Part shown: positions 41,911-51,387 of the stretch, in pieces
Layout: each line of letters begins with the position of its first letter
Position numbering within the stretch: the stretch's first letter is position 1
Assembly: GCA_900544275.1 (NCBI GenBank)
Contig: UQUU01000005.1
Location: forward strand, 62,001-126,000
Source of the DNA: an uncultured Succiniclasticum sp.
Lineage (GTDB): Bacteria; Bacillota; Negativicutes; Acidaminococcales; Acidaminococcaceae
Direction of reading: 5' to 3'
DNA length: 64,000 nucleotides
Notes under the pieces: generated by a model
Seen by the model: only the letters and a program-made list of their open reading frames with translations
Told to the model about the DNA's origin: nothing
Database searches by the model: none
Program-made: the position numbers and the translations under genes

Positions 41911-43611
41911 ATGAGGGATGTAGCAGCATTGTATGCGGAATGGCTGGAAAAGGCGGTGGCGGATCCGGACCTGATTCCGGAGCTCAAGCAGATGAAAGCG
42001 GACTCTGCCAGGCTGGAAGATGCGTTCTACCGGGATCTGGAGTTTGGCACCGCGGGCTTAAGGGGCGTCATTGGCGCCGGCAGTAACCGTATGAATGTGT
42101 ATACGGTGGGACGCACCTCGCAGGGCCTCAGTCAGTATATTCAAAAAAGGTTTCCCCCGGCCCAATGGAAGATTGCGGTCAGCTATGATTCCCGAATCAA
42201 AAGCCGGCTTTTTGCCGAAACGGCGACCCGTGTCTTTGCGGCTAACGGTATACATGTGGTGATGTACGCGCAGCTGATGCCGGTGCCCTGTCTTTCTTTC
42301 GCTGTCAGGAACTTGTGCTGCGGCGCAGGCATTATGATCACGGCGTCCCATAATCCGGCACAGTATAATGGCTATAAGGTCTATGGCCCGGACGGCTGCC
42401 AGATCACCAGCGAGGGGACGACGGAGATTTTAGCGGCAATTGAGGCGTTGGATCCTTTTGCTGATGTGAAGTATATAGATTTTGAGGAAGGTCTGGAGCG
42501 GGGGCTCATCTCGTATATTCCTGAAGCGGTGTATACTGCGTTTATTGAAGCGGTTAAAACGCAATCGGTGCTGGGTGAAGCTGCGATAGATAAAGACGTG
42601 TCCATTGTGTATTCGCCATTGAACGGGACGGGGCTTAGACCGGTGCTGCGCATTCTCTCTGAAAGCGGTTATACAAAGGTCAGGGTGGTCAGGGAACAGG
42701 AACAGCCGGACGGTACTTTCCCCACCTGTCCCTGTCCGAACCCGGAGATTCGGGAAGCGATGGCCTTAGGTATGGACTATGCCGAAAAGTACCGAGCGGA
42801 TTTGTTATTGGCTACGGATCCGGATTGCGACCGGGTAGGGATTGCCGTAAAAAACAGCGCAGGTGAGTATGAACTGATCTCCGGTAATGAGACCGGTATG
42901 CTGCTGGTGGATTATCTTTGCTCCCGACGGCAGGCGGAGGGTACCCTGCCGGAGGATCCCCTGGTGATAAAAACGATCGTCACCACGGATATGGTGGAGC
43001 AGATTGCGGCGCATTATGGGGTGAAGACCTGCAATGTGCTTACGGGATTTAAATACATCGGCGAGCAGATCCGTTTACTGGAAGAACAGGGGAAAGCCGC
43101 CTCTTATGTGTTTGGTTTTGAAGAAAGCTACGGGTATCTGGCCGGTACCCATGTGCGGGATAAGGATGCGGTGGTCGCTTCATTTTTGATTTGTGAGATG
43201 TTTTGCTATTACAAAGCGCAGGGTATGAGCTTACTGGATAAGCTGGCGGAATTGTACCGTACCTATGGCTATTGTCTGAATACGTTGTATTCCTATACTT
43301 TTGCCGGCGCCTCCGGTTTTGAGCGAATGCAAACGATTATGGAAGACTTCCGTCGCCGGGGCGGGGCGCTGGCTCCCGGGGGCAAACGGGTGCTGAAAGT
43401 GTTGGACTACGCGGCGGGGCTCGAAGGCTTACCGCCGGCGGATGTAGTAAAATTTGTTCTGGAAGATCATGGCTCGGTCGTGATTCGCCCTTCCGGGACG
43501 GAACCCAAGCTGAAAACCTATATTACCGTGTCGGCGGCAGATAAGGACAATGCGTTGGTTGTAGAACAGTGTATAAAGGCGGATTTGGAAAAATTGATTT
43601 ATGAAAAATAA
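41911..43611 (+). CDS. pgcA: Phosphoglucomutase/phosphomannomutase (alpha-D-phosphohexomutase)
   Basis: 566-residue enzyme that interconverts hexose 1- and 6-phosphates. The active-site serine is S146 in TASHNPAQYNGYK, the metal loop is DPDCDRVG (about 306-313), the sugar loop is GFEESYGYL and the phosphate-binding loop is RPSGTEPKLK near the C-terminus. It supplies glucose 1-phosphate for surface glycans. AGGGGTG precedes ATG 41911. A TATAAT at 41748-41753 may be its promoter, leaving a leader of about 150 nt. A strong terminator follows. Confidence 0.93.
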   Translation: MRDVAALYAEWLEKAVADPDLIPELKQMKADSARLEDAFYRDLEFGTAGLRGVIGAGSNRMNVYTVGRTSQGLSQYIQKRFPPAQWKIAVSYDSRIKSRLFAETATRVFAANGIHVVMYAQLMPVPCLSFAVRNLCCGAGIMITASHNPAQYNGYKVYGPDGCQITSEGTTEILAAIEALDPFADVKYIDFEEGLERGLISYIPEAVYTAFIEAVKTQSVLGEAAIDKDVSIVYSPLNGTGLRPVLRILSESGYTKVRVVREQEQPDGTFPTCPCPNPEIREAMALGMDYAEKYRADLLLATDPDCDRVGIAVKNSAGEYELISGNETGMLLVDYLCSRRQAEGTLPEDPLVIKTIVTTDMVEQIAAHYGVKTCNVLTGFKYIGEQIRLLEEQGKAASYVFGFEESYGYLAGTHVRDKDAVVASFLICEMFCYYKAQGMSLLDKLAELYRTYGYCLNTLYSYTFAGASGFERMQTIMEDFRRRGGALAPGGKRVLKVLDYAAGLEGLPPADVVKFVLEDHGSVVIRPSGTEPKLKTYITVSAADKDNALVVEQCIKADLEKLIYEK

Positions 43612-43626
43612 AGAAGCAGGCAAATA

Positions 43627-43663
43627 AACAGGCCGGTAACTCATGAGAGTTACCGGCCTGTTT
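43627..43663. terminator. Terminator after pgcA
   Basis: AACAGGCCGGTAACTC at 43627-43642 pairs perfectly with GAGTTACCGGCCTGTT at 43647-43662 around an ATGA loop. It can also end the leftward sigma-like relic. Confidence 0.88.
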
Positions 43664-43752
43664 GCGTCTGTAGCCAGATGTTTTAGAGTGGACGATTTGC
43701 TTCATTCAGAAATATTTTGTTATCGATGTATTTATGGCTGTCGTCAAGTGTT

Positions 43753-44343
43753 TTAACGCAGGATAAAAATGATGCTCATTATTTTATAGGCTCTTTTTTG
43801 TTTATTCTGTTCCTGTAGAAGAAAGCACTGCCAGGAAGGCTTCTTATGCGGCAGTTGCCTGGGAAAGTGATAAGACGTCTTACTGCGGTGCTGAAAGACA
43901 AAAGCGGTTTGCTTGATGCGCAGCATATCCTGCGGAAACTGTCGGAAGGGGATTCCGATACGTTCAACTTCCGTAGCATAGTCTACTACATGTGTGTTTG
44001 ACGGGGCAGAGAGAAAAAACTGGGCTGCATCGGCGTCTTGTTCCTGCGTCAGGGCTCTTACATATCTTTGAAAATTTGCCGGTAGTTTTGCGTCCGGTAA
44101 GGAAAAATCACGAAAATCGGTAATAAACTGTAAAAACAGCAACAGCAGCTTACTGCGGTTTTCCTTTTTGTAGTCGGGTGACCGGTACGCTCTTTGGGAT
44201 GGTGGTCCCTGACTTCTTGCTGCTTCATAATATAATAAGAAACGAAAAGCATCCAACAGTTTTAATGTGGCGCCGGTATCTCCGCTTTGCGATAACAAAA
44301 GAAGTTTTTTCCAGCGGTACCGCGCAGGCTGTTGCTCGGGCAT
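43753..44343 (-). pseudogene. Truncated paralogue of the sigma factor at 39218
   Basis: A 196-residue frame starting at ATG 44343 with GGAGAT ahead. Its first 150 residues align with the intact sigma: LLLLSQSGDTGATLKLLDAF, RFLLYYEA, FQRYVRAL and HVVDYATEVERI match SQSGDTDATLKLL, LLYEAR, FKKYL and YAVDYEAEIAR. After QFPQDML the similarity is lost and no region 4 helix-turn-helix can be found, so promoter recognition is gone. It is probably a duplicated, decaying copy; a two-protein sigma such as Bacillus SigO-RsoA is another reading, in which a half-sigma is functional. Confidence 0.6.
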
Positions 44344-44679
44344 CCTGTATCTCCTTTATTTTAGCATAGTAAAAAGTAATGAATCTTATGAATAATTATC
44401 TACTATTAAAAACATAAAGTCAATATGTGATTGTGACATAACGGTGAAATAAAGAGAAAAATAAAAAAATATGTAACAGAGAATTTCCTGAAAAGATACT
44501 AATTATTCTTTCAAAGAGACAACTATTCTTCTTTAGAGCAGCCTGAATAAAAACCGGCTGACTGTTTTTTTCATCTGATGCGGGCTGTAACTCCGCGAGA
44601 ATGTGTTTGAAGAAGTTAAGGTGCAGAGATGCCTCTTTTGTTGGCGGTAATTTTCACTCCGCAAGGATGCGTTTAAGTA
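44344..44679. other. AT-rich intergenic region with a short direct repeat
   Basis: No supported gene. A weak hairpin CAGCC/GGCTG (44539-44560) is followed by ACTGTTTTTTT. Two copies of a sequence beginning ACTCCGC (44590 and 44656, 66 bases apart, about 18 of 22 bases alike) flank the downstream half. Confidence 0.45.
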
Positions 44680-44688
44680 TGGTATAAT
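44680..44688 (+). promoter_or_regulatory. Extended -10 promoter of the rpiR-mutY operon
   Basis: TGGTATAAT gives an extended -10 (TGN plus perfect TATAAT at 44683-44688). There is no good -35 box. The leader would be only about 20 nt. Confidence 0.6.
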
Positions 44689-44715
44689 AATCTAAAATTG
44701 ATTGGGGGGAGAGAG

Positions 44716-45573
44716 TTGGCAACTTTTCGACATACGACCTGTATTCCGGTTCTGCGCAGCAGTTATACTAATTTAACCAAGTCTGAACAAAAACTGGCGG
44801 ACTATATTATGCAGTATCCGGGCAGTGTGATGCATATGACCATGAGCGAACTGGCGGACGCTACGGACAGCGCGGACGCCACGGTGTTCCGCTTTTGCAC
44901 GAAATTAGGCTTCAGCGGTTTTCAGGGGCTGAAGCAGGCGTTGGCCGGAGATTTGTTTTCGCCGGCGGAATCCCTTTCTCAGGAAGTGAAGCCGGAGGAT
45001 ACGCCGAAAGAACTTACCGGCAAGGTGTTCCAGAATATTCACGACGCGTTGCATGAAACGGCGAAAATGCTGAATTATACGGCGTTAGATAAGGCCATTG
45101 CCTGGGTAGCGGCGGCCCGTCGCCTGGATGCCTATGGCTATGGGGGTAGCGGCATTATTGCGCGGGATATTGAGCATCGCTTTATGCGGTTCGGTATGGA
45201 TGTGCATGGTTACAGTGACCCGCATCTGCAGGTAGCGTCAGCTTCGCTTTTGACAAACGCGGATGTGGTGATCGCCGTTTCTCATACCGGCGCCAGTTTA
45301 GATTTGTTGAAAGTATTGGAAGTCGTAAGAAAAAATAAAGCCAAAGTGATTTTGATCACCAGTTATCTGAAGTCTCCGGCGACAAAACTGGCGGATGTGG
45401 TGTTGACGGGACTGGCTAAAGAGACCCATTACCGTAGTGAGGCGATGGCTTCCCGCCTGGTGCATCTGGCTATTGTGGATTGTATCTACACAGGCGTGAT
45501 GCAGCGCCGTATGGATGATTTTATTGATAATATGGAACGTGTCCGGGACGCGATCGCCCGGGAAAAAGTATGA
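44716..45573 (+). CDS. RpiR/MurR-family transcriptional regulator
   Basis: 285 residues, with an N-terminal HTH_6 DNA-binding domain (about 1-80; LTKSEQKLADYIMQYP, then ATVFRFCTKLGFSGFQGLK) and a C-terminal SIS sugar-phosphate-binding domain (about 110-260; GYGGSGIIARDIEHR, then DVVIAVSHTGAS). These proteins respond to phosphosugars. The TTG at 44716 follows GGGGGAGAG; a TTG at 44698 precedes that site. mutY overlaps or follows within a few bases, and the gndA gene (pentose phosphate pathway) is the nearest sugar-phosphate gene. Confidence 0.88.
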   Translation: MATFRHTTCIPVLRSSYTNLTKSEQKLADYIMQYPGSVMHMTMSELADATDSADATVFRFCTKLGFSGFQGLKQALAGDLFSPAESLSQEVKPEDTPKELTGKVFQNIHDALHETAKMLNYTALDKAIAWVAAARRLDAYGYGGSGIIARDIEHRFMRFGMDVHGYSDPHLQVASASLLTNADVVIAVSHTGASLDLLKVLEVVRKNKAKVILITSYLKSPATKLADVVLTGLAKETHYRSEAMASRLVHLAIVDCIYTGVMQRRMDDFIDNMERVRDAIAREKV

Positions 45574-45587
45574 GGCGGAGGAACGCT

Positions 45588-47039
45588 GTGAACGCCGGGA
45601 AAGAGAAGGGAAAGACAAAAGAAACGAAACAGGCAAAAGAAACGAAAGAGAAGAAAAGGACGAACAGGGCGAAAGAAGTAAAAGAAACGAAAGAGAAGAA
45701 AAGGACGAACAAGGCGAAAGAAGTAAAAGAAACGAAAGAGAAGAAACAGACGAAACAGACGAAAGAGGCGAAGAAGCCGCGAAAATTAGCCGCCGGTGTG
45801 GAAGACGGCAGTCCGAATCTGTTTGCTTCGGACTGGGGACGGCTGTTACTCCAATGGTATGACACGCATAAAAGAGCGCTTCCCTGGCGTACCGAATCGC
45901 CCCGCGATCCTTATAAGGTCTGGATCTCGGAAATTATGTTGCAGCAGACGCGCGTGGAAGCGGTAAAGTCCTATTATCAAAATTGGATGACACGTTTTCC
46001 GGATATTGCCTCGCTGGCTGCCGCAGAGCAGGAAGACGTGGTAAAACAATGGCAGGGTCTGGGCTACTATAACCGTGCCCGCAACCTGCATCTGGCGGCG
46101 CAGGAAATTGTGGCCTCTTACGGGGGACGTATGCCGGATACGCCGGAGTCTGTCCGCGCGTTAAAAGGCATAGGCGATTACACGGCCGGCGCTATTTTAA
46201 GTATGGCGTACGGAAAGCGGGAAACGGCGGTGGACGGCAACGTGCTGCGGGTGCTGGCGCGTCTTTATAATTTAGATGGAAACATTTTATCCGCAACGGT
46301 GAAAAAAGAGGTTACGACGTTAGTGGCAGCTTGTCAGGATCCAAAACGTCCGGGGGATTTTAATGAGGCGCTGATGGATCTGGGAGCGATAATCTGTATT
46401 CCGGGTAAGCCCCGTTGTTCCGATTGTCCGTTGGCAGAGTGCTGTGGGGCAAAGGCGGCGGGAAGAGAAGAGGAGCTGCCCGTTCGGCTGCGCAAAAAAA
46501 CGGTTCCCGTAGAAGAAATCACTGTGTATGTTGTCCGGGCGGAAGGCGGGGCGTTACATTTGCCTGCCGGACCGGACGTGAGCCCGGATATGCTTTTACG
46601 TTCTGTTTCCTGTTCGGAGCAGGCTGCGGATTTACACCCCGGGGGAATTCCCGATTCAGAACCTTGCTTCTTACTGCACCGCCGGCCTGCCAAAGGGCTT
46701 TTGGCAAATATGTGGGAATTTCCCGGCGCAGCCGGTCCGGATGGCAAGCGTAAATTAGAAGAAGTTTTGACAGGACTGGGCGTGGCGGTACATTGTCTGC
46801 TGTCGCCCCCCATGCGTATCAAACATGTCTTTTCCCACAGAATTTGGAAGATGGAGGTATACCAGACCGCAGGTATTAAGGAGAATTCGGCACATCCGGT
46901 GAGGTACGGCAGAGGCGGCGATGATCTTCCCCCGGACTGGCGCTGGGTGCCGTTGTCTCAGATGCAGGATTATTTATTGGCGGGACCCCATAATAAGATT
47001 TTTACGGATTTTCTCTTGACACAAATTTGTAATATTTAG
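45588..47039 (+). CDS. mutY: A/G-specific adenine glycosylase with Lys-rich repeat extension
   Basis: 483-residue base-excision repair enzyme that removes A opposite 8-oxoG. It has a helix-hairpin-helix glycosylase core (about 80-290: LQQTRVEAV with the catalytic Glu region, LKGIGDYTAGAI as HhH, and VDGNVLR with the catalytic Asp), an iron-sulfur cluster C-x6-C-x2-C-x5-C in CIPGKPRCSDCPLAECC, and a C-terminal NUDIX-like domain that recognises 8-oxoG. About 70 residues ahead of the core are Lys/Thr/Glu-rich with three 15-residue repeats, not usual for MutY. GTG 45588 has GGAGG six bases upstream; the ATG at 45570 (overlapping rpiR) has no site. Confidence 0.9.
   Translation: MNAGKEKGKTKETKQAKETKEKKRTNRAKEVKETKEKKRTNKAKEVKETKEKKQTKQTKEAKKPRKLAAGVEDGSPNLFASDWGRLLLQWYDTHKRALPWRTESPRDPYKVWISEIMLQQTRVEAVKSYYQNWMTRFPDIASLAAAEQEDVVKQWQGLGYYNRARNLHLAAQEIVASYGGRMPDTPESVRALKGIGDYTAGAILSMAYGKRETAVDGNVLRVLARLYNLDGNILSATVKKEVTTLVAACQDPKRPGDFNEALMDLGAIICIPGKPRCSDCPLAECCGAKAAGREEELPVRLRKKTVPVEEITVYVVRAEGGALHLPAGPDVSPDMLLRSVSCSEQAADLHPGGIPDSEPCFLLHRRPAKGLLANMWEFPGAAGPDGKRKLEEVLTGLGVAVHCLLSPPMRIKHVFSHRIWKMEVYQTAGIKENSAHPVRYGRGGDDLPPDWRWVPLSQMQDYLLAGPHNKIFTDFLLTQICNI
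45636..45770 (+). repeat. Three 45-bp tandem repeats in mutY
   Basis: AAAGAAACGAAAGAGAAG begins at 45636, 45681 and 45726. The unit encodes KETKEKKRTNRAKEV-like 15-residue repeats. The DNA is almost pure A and G on the coding strand. Confidence 0.88.
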
Positions 47040-47045
47040 TAGAAT
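47016..47045 (+). promoter_or_regulatory. Promoter of the ABC transporter operon
   Basis: TTGACA at 47016-47021, an 18-base spacer and TAGAAT at 47040-47045, placed over the last codons of mutY. The leader to ATG 47166 is about 115 nt. Confidence 0.72.
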
Positions 47046-47165
47046 GGGGAAAAGAAATAAATTGCTCATTTACGTCTAAAAAAATGATTGCAAATATTCA
47101 AGGCGGCGCTGCGCAGTTTCAGGGAGCAGCGTTTCCTGTGGTCACTATAAATCTGGGGGTTCCGC

Positions 47166-48860
47166 ATGAGCAAGCTTACTGCCTACGTATCAAATCAGAT
47201 TAAAATAACCAGGAATACATTCCGCGATCCGATTATTGCTACGGTATCGGTGGGGATGATCCTGGCTCTTTTTATTTTTGTCGTCTGGCCGCTGCTGGAA
47301 GTTGTCAAACAGAGTTTTGTTGATCTGGACGGGCATGTCAGCCTTTCCGCCTACGCTAATATTTTCACCATGAGCGAGACCTACCAGGCACTGGTGAATA
47401 CTTTATTTTTGGCGGTCATTGTCGGGGTGCTGGCTACCTGTATCGGTTTTCTTTTTGCCTACTGTTCTTCCCATTTGGCAATACGGGGAAAAAAGCTGTT
47501 CAACCTTATGGCGCTTCTGCCCATGGTTTCGCCGCCCTTTTCCGTGGCCCTTTCCATTATTATGCTGTTTGGCAGCCGCGGTCTGGTCACCTATGAGTTA
47601 TTGGGCTGGCATGGGACGAATATCTACGGGCTCAAGGGGCTGATTTTTGTACAGACGATTTCTTATTTTCCTATTGCGTTTTTACTGTTGGCGGGGATGC
47701 TCAAGTCCATCGACCCCAGTATTGAAGACGCGGCCCGGGATCTGGGTTCGTCCAAATGGCGGACATTTCGTACGGTGACGGTGCCACTGGTGCGCCCCGG
47801 TATTGCCAATGCGTTTTTGCTGGTCTTTATTAAATCCGTGGCCGATTTTGCCAATCCTATGGCCATCGGCGGGAATTTTTCTACGCTGGCCACGCAGGTG
47901 TATTTACAGGCCATCGGCAGCTATGATGTGCAGGGTGGCGCTGCGGTGGCGGTGGTGTTGCTGGATATCGCCATCCTCCTGTTTATTCTGTCCAAGTATT
48001 GGATTGAGAAGAAAACCTATATTACAGTTTCCGGCAAGGCTTCCCGGGAGCGGACGATGATCGATGATTCCCAGATTGTTGGTCTGGTAGGCGGATTTTG
48101 TTTTCTGGTAACGGCGATGGTTCTGGCCATTTACGTTCTGATCCCCATCGCCTCTTTTATTAAGATGTGGGGCGTGGATTACAGTTTCACGACGGCTCAT
48201 TATCGATATGCCTGGGATGTGGGCTTTAACGCCATTCGGGACACGACGCTGCTCAGTATCATTGCCACGCCGATCGCGGGGATTTTGGGCATGATCGTTG
48301 CGTACCTGGTCGTGCGGAAGAAATTTATCGGCCGCGGTTTCATTAACTTCGCGTCTTTATTGAGTATTGCGGTACCGGGCACGGTAATCGGTATCGGCTA
48401 TATCCTGACCTTTAATGAACCGCCGATCCCTATTACAGGCACAGCGGCGATCCTTATTGCGGCTTTTGTGATTCGGGCGCTGCCCATTGGGATCCGCGCC
48501 GGGGAAAGCAGTTTGCAGCAGATTGACCCGGCCATAGAGGAAGCGGCGGCGGACCTGGGTTCCAACGCCGGACGGGTTTTTACCACCGTTACGCTGCCGT
48601 TGATCAAAAGCGCCTTTTTCGGCGGTTTGATCTACTCGTTTATCCGCAGCATGACCAGTATCAGCGCCGTAATCTTTCTGGTGTCGGCCAATTACAGCCT
48701 GCTGACGGTATTGATTCTGGATCAGGTGGAAGACAACCAGTTTGGTGTGGCTTCAGCTTTTTCTACGATCCTAATCATCATTGTCTACATTGCGATTTTG
48801 CTTATCCGGCTGTTATTGAACCGGCTGGGAAGTACCCATAAAGCGGAACAAAAGGCGTGA
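47166..48860 (+). CDS. Ferric-iron-type ABC transporter permease (fused, FbpB-like)
   Basis: 564-residue inner-membrane protein with twelve helices formed by two permease units. Each has the EAA loop that docks the ATPase: SIEDAARDLGSSKWRTF (about 180-196) and AIEEAAADLGSNAGRVF (about 457-473). The two-domain layout is typical of the FbpB/AfuB iron family and of some phosphonate or polyamine-like systems. GGGGG precedes the ATG. The ATPase and binding-protein genes follow, so the transporter is complete. Confidence 0.9.
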   Translation: MSKLTAYVSNQIKITRNTFRDPIIATVSVGMILALFIFVVWPLLEVVKQSFVDLDGHVSLSAYANIFTMSETYQALVNTLFLAVIVGVLATCIGFLFAYCSSHLAIRGKKLFNLMALLPMVSPPFSVALSIIMLFGSRGLVTYELLGWHGTNIYGLKGLIFVQTISYFPIAFLLLAGMLKSIDPSIEDAARDLGSSKWRTFRTVTVPLVRPGIANAFLLVFIKSVADFANPMAIGGNFSTLATQVYLQAIGSYDVQGGAAVAVVLLDIAILLFILSKYWIEKKTYITVSGKASRERTMIDDSQIVGLVGGFCFLVTAMVLAIYVLIPIASFIKMWGVDYSFTTAHYRYAWDVGFNAIRDTTLLSIIATPIAGILGMIVAYLVVRKKFIGRGFINFASLLSIAVPGTVIGIGYILTFNEPPIPITGTAAILIAAFVIRALPIGIRAGESSLQQIDPAIEEAAADLGSNAGRVFTTVTLPLIKSAFFGGLIYSFIRSMTSISAVIFLVSANYSLLTVLILDQVEDNQFGVASAFSTILIIIVYIAILLIRLLLNRLGSTHKAEQKA

Positions 48861-48978
48861 CGCAGAATCGGGAAGCAGTCCTGAGGCAGTGCAAAAAACG
48901 TGACGCAGAAAATACATGAAGAGAATATAAGGCTGCGCAGGAGCAGTTGTTTGGACTGAATATTAAAGAGGTGTACCT

Positions 48979-50130
48979 ATGGCGAAGCAGGCAACTATCG
49001 AATTAAAAAATCTGACAAAAGAATATGTGACCCACGAGGGAACGGGCACGTTTCTGGCAGTCGATCACATTAATGTGGTCATTGAAAGCGGACAGTTTGT
49101 GACGCTGTTGGGGCCTTCCGGCTGTGGGAAAACCACCACGCTGCGCATGCTGGCCGGTTTTGAAAGCGTAAGCGAAGGGGATATTTTATTAAATGGTGAG
49201 CGGATCAACGACATGACTCCGGACCGGCGGGACAGCAGCATGGTGTTCCAAAGCTATGCGCTGTTTCCCCATTATGATGTGTTCGATAATGTAGGCTACG
49301 GGCTGGTCAACAAAAAACTGGCGAAAGCGGTGCTGAGAGAAAAGGTTATGGCGATGCTGGATCTGGTAGGCCTGAAAGGGTTGGAACATCGCCTGCCCAA
49401 TCAGCTTTCCGGGGGTCAGCAGCAGCGGGTGGCGCTGGCACGGGCGCTGGTTATGGAGCCGGCGGTCCTGCTGTTTGACGAGCCGTTATCCAATCTGGAT
49501 GCCAAGCTGCGGGTGTATATGCGGCAGGAGATCCGTAAAATCCAGCAGCGTATCGGTATTACCAGTATTTATGTGACCCATGATCAAAGTGAGGCCATGA
49601 GCCTTTCCGATAAAATTATTATTATGAATGCGGGTAAAATCGAGCAGATCGGCACGCCGACAGAAATATACCGGCATCCGGTATCGCACTTTGTAGCGGA
49701 TTTTATCGGCAACGCTAATTTTGTGCCCGGTACGGTGAAAGAAGTTGGTGGGGAAGGAAAGAGCGCGGCTAATGTCGGTTCCTGGTCCCTGGTTTCGGAG
49801 GATATGTTGTCTGAAGAAAAAGAAGTCGCTGTGATTCAAATGCTTGGGCAGGATTTTGCCGTACCTTGTTCAAAAGGGCAGTTTAAACCCGGCGATACGG
49901 TCGAGGTGGTGATCCGGCCGGAAGCTATCACGCTGGCGGATACCGGCGATGTGCCTGCGGTAGTAACCTCTTCCACTTATATGGGGCAGACGCAGGACTA
50001 TGTGGTGCAGGCAGGGGAATGTGAATTGACGACGGAAACCTATAATCCGGCGGGGAAAAAACTATACTCTCCGGGGGATGCGGTCTTTTTGAAGATTCAG
50101 TGGGAAAGCCTCCACGTGATCAAACCCTAA
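48979..50130 (+). CDS. ABC transporter ATP-binding protein (FbpC/PotA-like)
   Basis: 383-residue cytoplasmic ATPase. Walker A GPSGCGKTT (about 43-51), signature LSGGQQQRVALARAL (about 143-157), Walker B VLLFDEPLSNLDAKLR, H-loop VTHDQSEA. A C-terminal TOBE-type regulatory domain spans about 255-383 (VVIRPEAITL). It energises the permease at 47166. Two 118- and 67-base gaps separate the three genes; no terminator was seen, so one operon is likely. Confidence 0.93.
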   Translation: MAKQATIELKNLTKEYVTHEGTGTFLAVDHINVVIESGQFVTLLGPSGCGKTTTLRMLAGFESVSEGDILLNGERINDMTPDRRDSSMVFQSYALFPHYDVFDNVGYGLVNKKLAKAVLREKVMAMLDLVGLKGLEHRLPNQLSGGQQQRVALARALVMEPAVLLFDEPLSNLDAKLRVYMRQEIRKIQQRIGITSIYVTHDQSEAMSLSDKIIIMNAGKIEQIGTPTEIYRHPVSHFVADFIGNANFVPGTVKEVGGEGKSAANVGSWSLVSEDMLSEEKEVAVIQMLGQDFAVPCSKGQFKPGDTVEVVIRPEAITLADTGDVPAVVTSSTYMGQTQDYVVQAGECELTTETYNPAGKKLYSPGDAVFLKIQWESLHVIKP

Positions 50131-50197
50131 GCAAAAACAGGCAATTCGGGTAGCGGTACCCTAAATAGAATTTATACCGAGAGGGAGGTATGTAGTG

Positions 50198-51247
50198 ATG
50201 AATTCTACATGGAAAAAGGCGGCCGCATTGGCGGCGATGGCAGCGATGACACTTACGTTTGCAGGTTGTGGCGGCGATAAAAAAGAGGGTGAGAAAAAAG
50301 CGCCGGCCGGCAATGCCAAGGAACTGACCATGTATATGGGCGTGGTAGAGCAGGCAGCCAAAGTAGTGGCGTCGGAGTTTGAAAAGGATACCGGCATCAA
50401 AGTAAAATTCGTGCGGATGTCCGGCGGCGAAACCTTAAGCCGTATCCGGGCGGAAAAAAATAATCCCCAGGCCAGCATCTGGTATGGGGGCAGCGCGGAC
50501 AGCTTTATTATGGCGAAAAAAGAAGGGCTGTTGGATGCTTATAAATCGCCTAACGCAGAAAAAATCAAAGCGGACTTTAAGGATGCCGACGGGTTCTGGA
50601 CAGGCATCTACCAGGGCTACCTGGGCTTTATCCTTGATAAACGCTGGTTTGAAGAACACAAGGCGCAGCCGCCGAAATCCTGGGATGATCTGCTGAAACC
50701 GGAATTCAAGGGACAGATCGTGATGGGCAACCCGGGCTCCGCTTCCACCGGCTATGTGGTCGTATCGGCTACTGTACAGCGTCTGGGCGAAGAAAAGGGC
50801 CTGGATTATCTGGCTAAATTAGATAAACAGGTCAAACAATATACCAAGGCAGGGGCTGCGCCGGCTCGTTCTGCCGCTTTAGGCGAATGCGCCATTGGAA
50901 TCACGTATCTGCATAATGGGATCCGTCTGATGAAGGAAGGCAATACGAATGTGCAGCTTTCCATGCCGGAAGACGGTACCTGCTTTGAATTAGGCGCTGT
51001 GGCTATGCTGAAAAACGCGCCTCAGAAAGAAGCGGCGCAGAAGTTTATTGACTGGTGCCTGACGAAGAAAGCACAGGAATTGGGACAGAAGAACAACTCC
51101 TATCAGTTCCTGACCAATCCGGAAGCCAATCCGCCGAAAGAAGCGATGGCCTTCAAAGACGCCAAGTTATTGAAATATGATTTCCAGTGGTCCGGCGATA
51201 ACCGCGGTCGGTTGCTGGAAGCCTGGAACAAGGCCGTAAAGAAATAA
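50198..51247 (+). CDS. Extracellular solute-binding lipoprotein (AfuA/FbpA-like)
   Basis: 349-residue substrate-binding protein with a lipoprotein signal (Cys about 25 in TFAGCGGD). Type II periplasmic binding fold motifs are VASEFEKDTGIKVKFVRMSG, the SIWYGGSADSFI loop, QGYLGFILDKRWFEE, and GNPGSASTGYVVV (about 178-190). AfuA-type proteins bind ferric iron, but related ones bind sugar phosphates, thiamine or phosphonates, so the ligand is open. ATG 50198 is preferred at nine bases from GGGAGG; GTG 50195 is also possible. It is last of the transporter operon. Confidence 0.87.
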   Translation: MNSTWKKAAALAAMAAMTLTFAGCGGDKKEGEKKAPAGNAKELTMYMGVVEQAAKVVASEFEKDTGIKVKFVRMSGGETLSRIRAEKNNPQASIWYGGSADSFIMAKKEGLLDAYKSPNAEKIKADFKDADGFWTGIYQGYLGFILDKRWFEEHKAQPPKSWDDLLKPEFKGQIVMGNPGSASTGYVVVSATVQRLGEEKGLDYLAKLDKQVKQYTKAGAAPARSAALGECAIGITYLHNGIRLMKEGNTNVQLSMPEDGTCFELGAVAMLKNAPQKEAAQKFIDWCLTKKAQELGQKNNSYQFLTNPEANPPKEAMAFKDAKLLKYDFQWSGDNRGRLLEAWNKAVKK

Positions 51248-51387
51248 CCGGCTGCTGCAACGGATGAACGGATGGCGGTGAGTTTGTGCCGCGTTCTTTG
51301 CGTATAGTGCAGGGAAGTAAGATTCGGAGGATTATAACGTACGGCTACGATACCGTACCATAACGCAATTACAGAGGGAGATATTTC

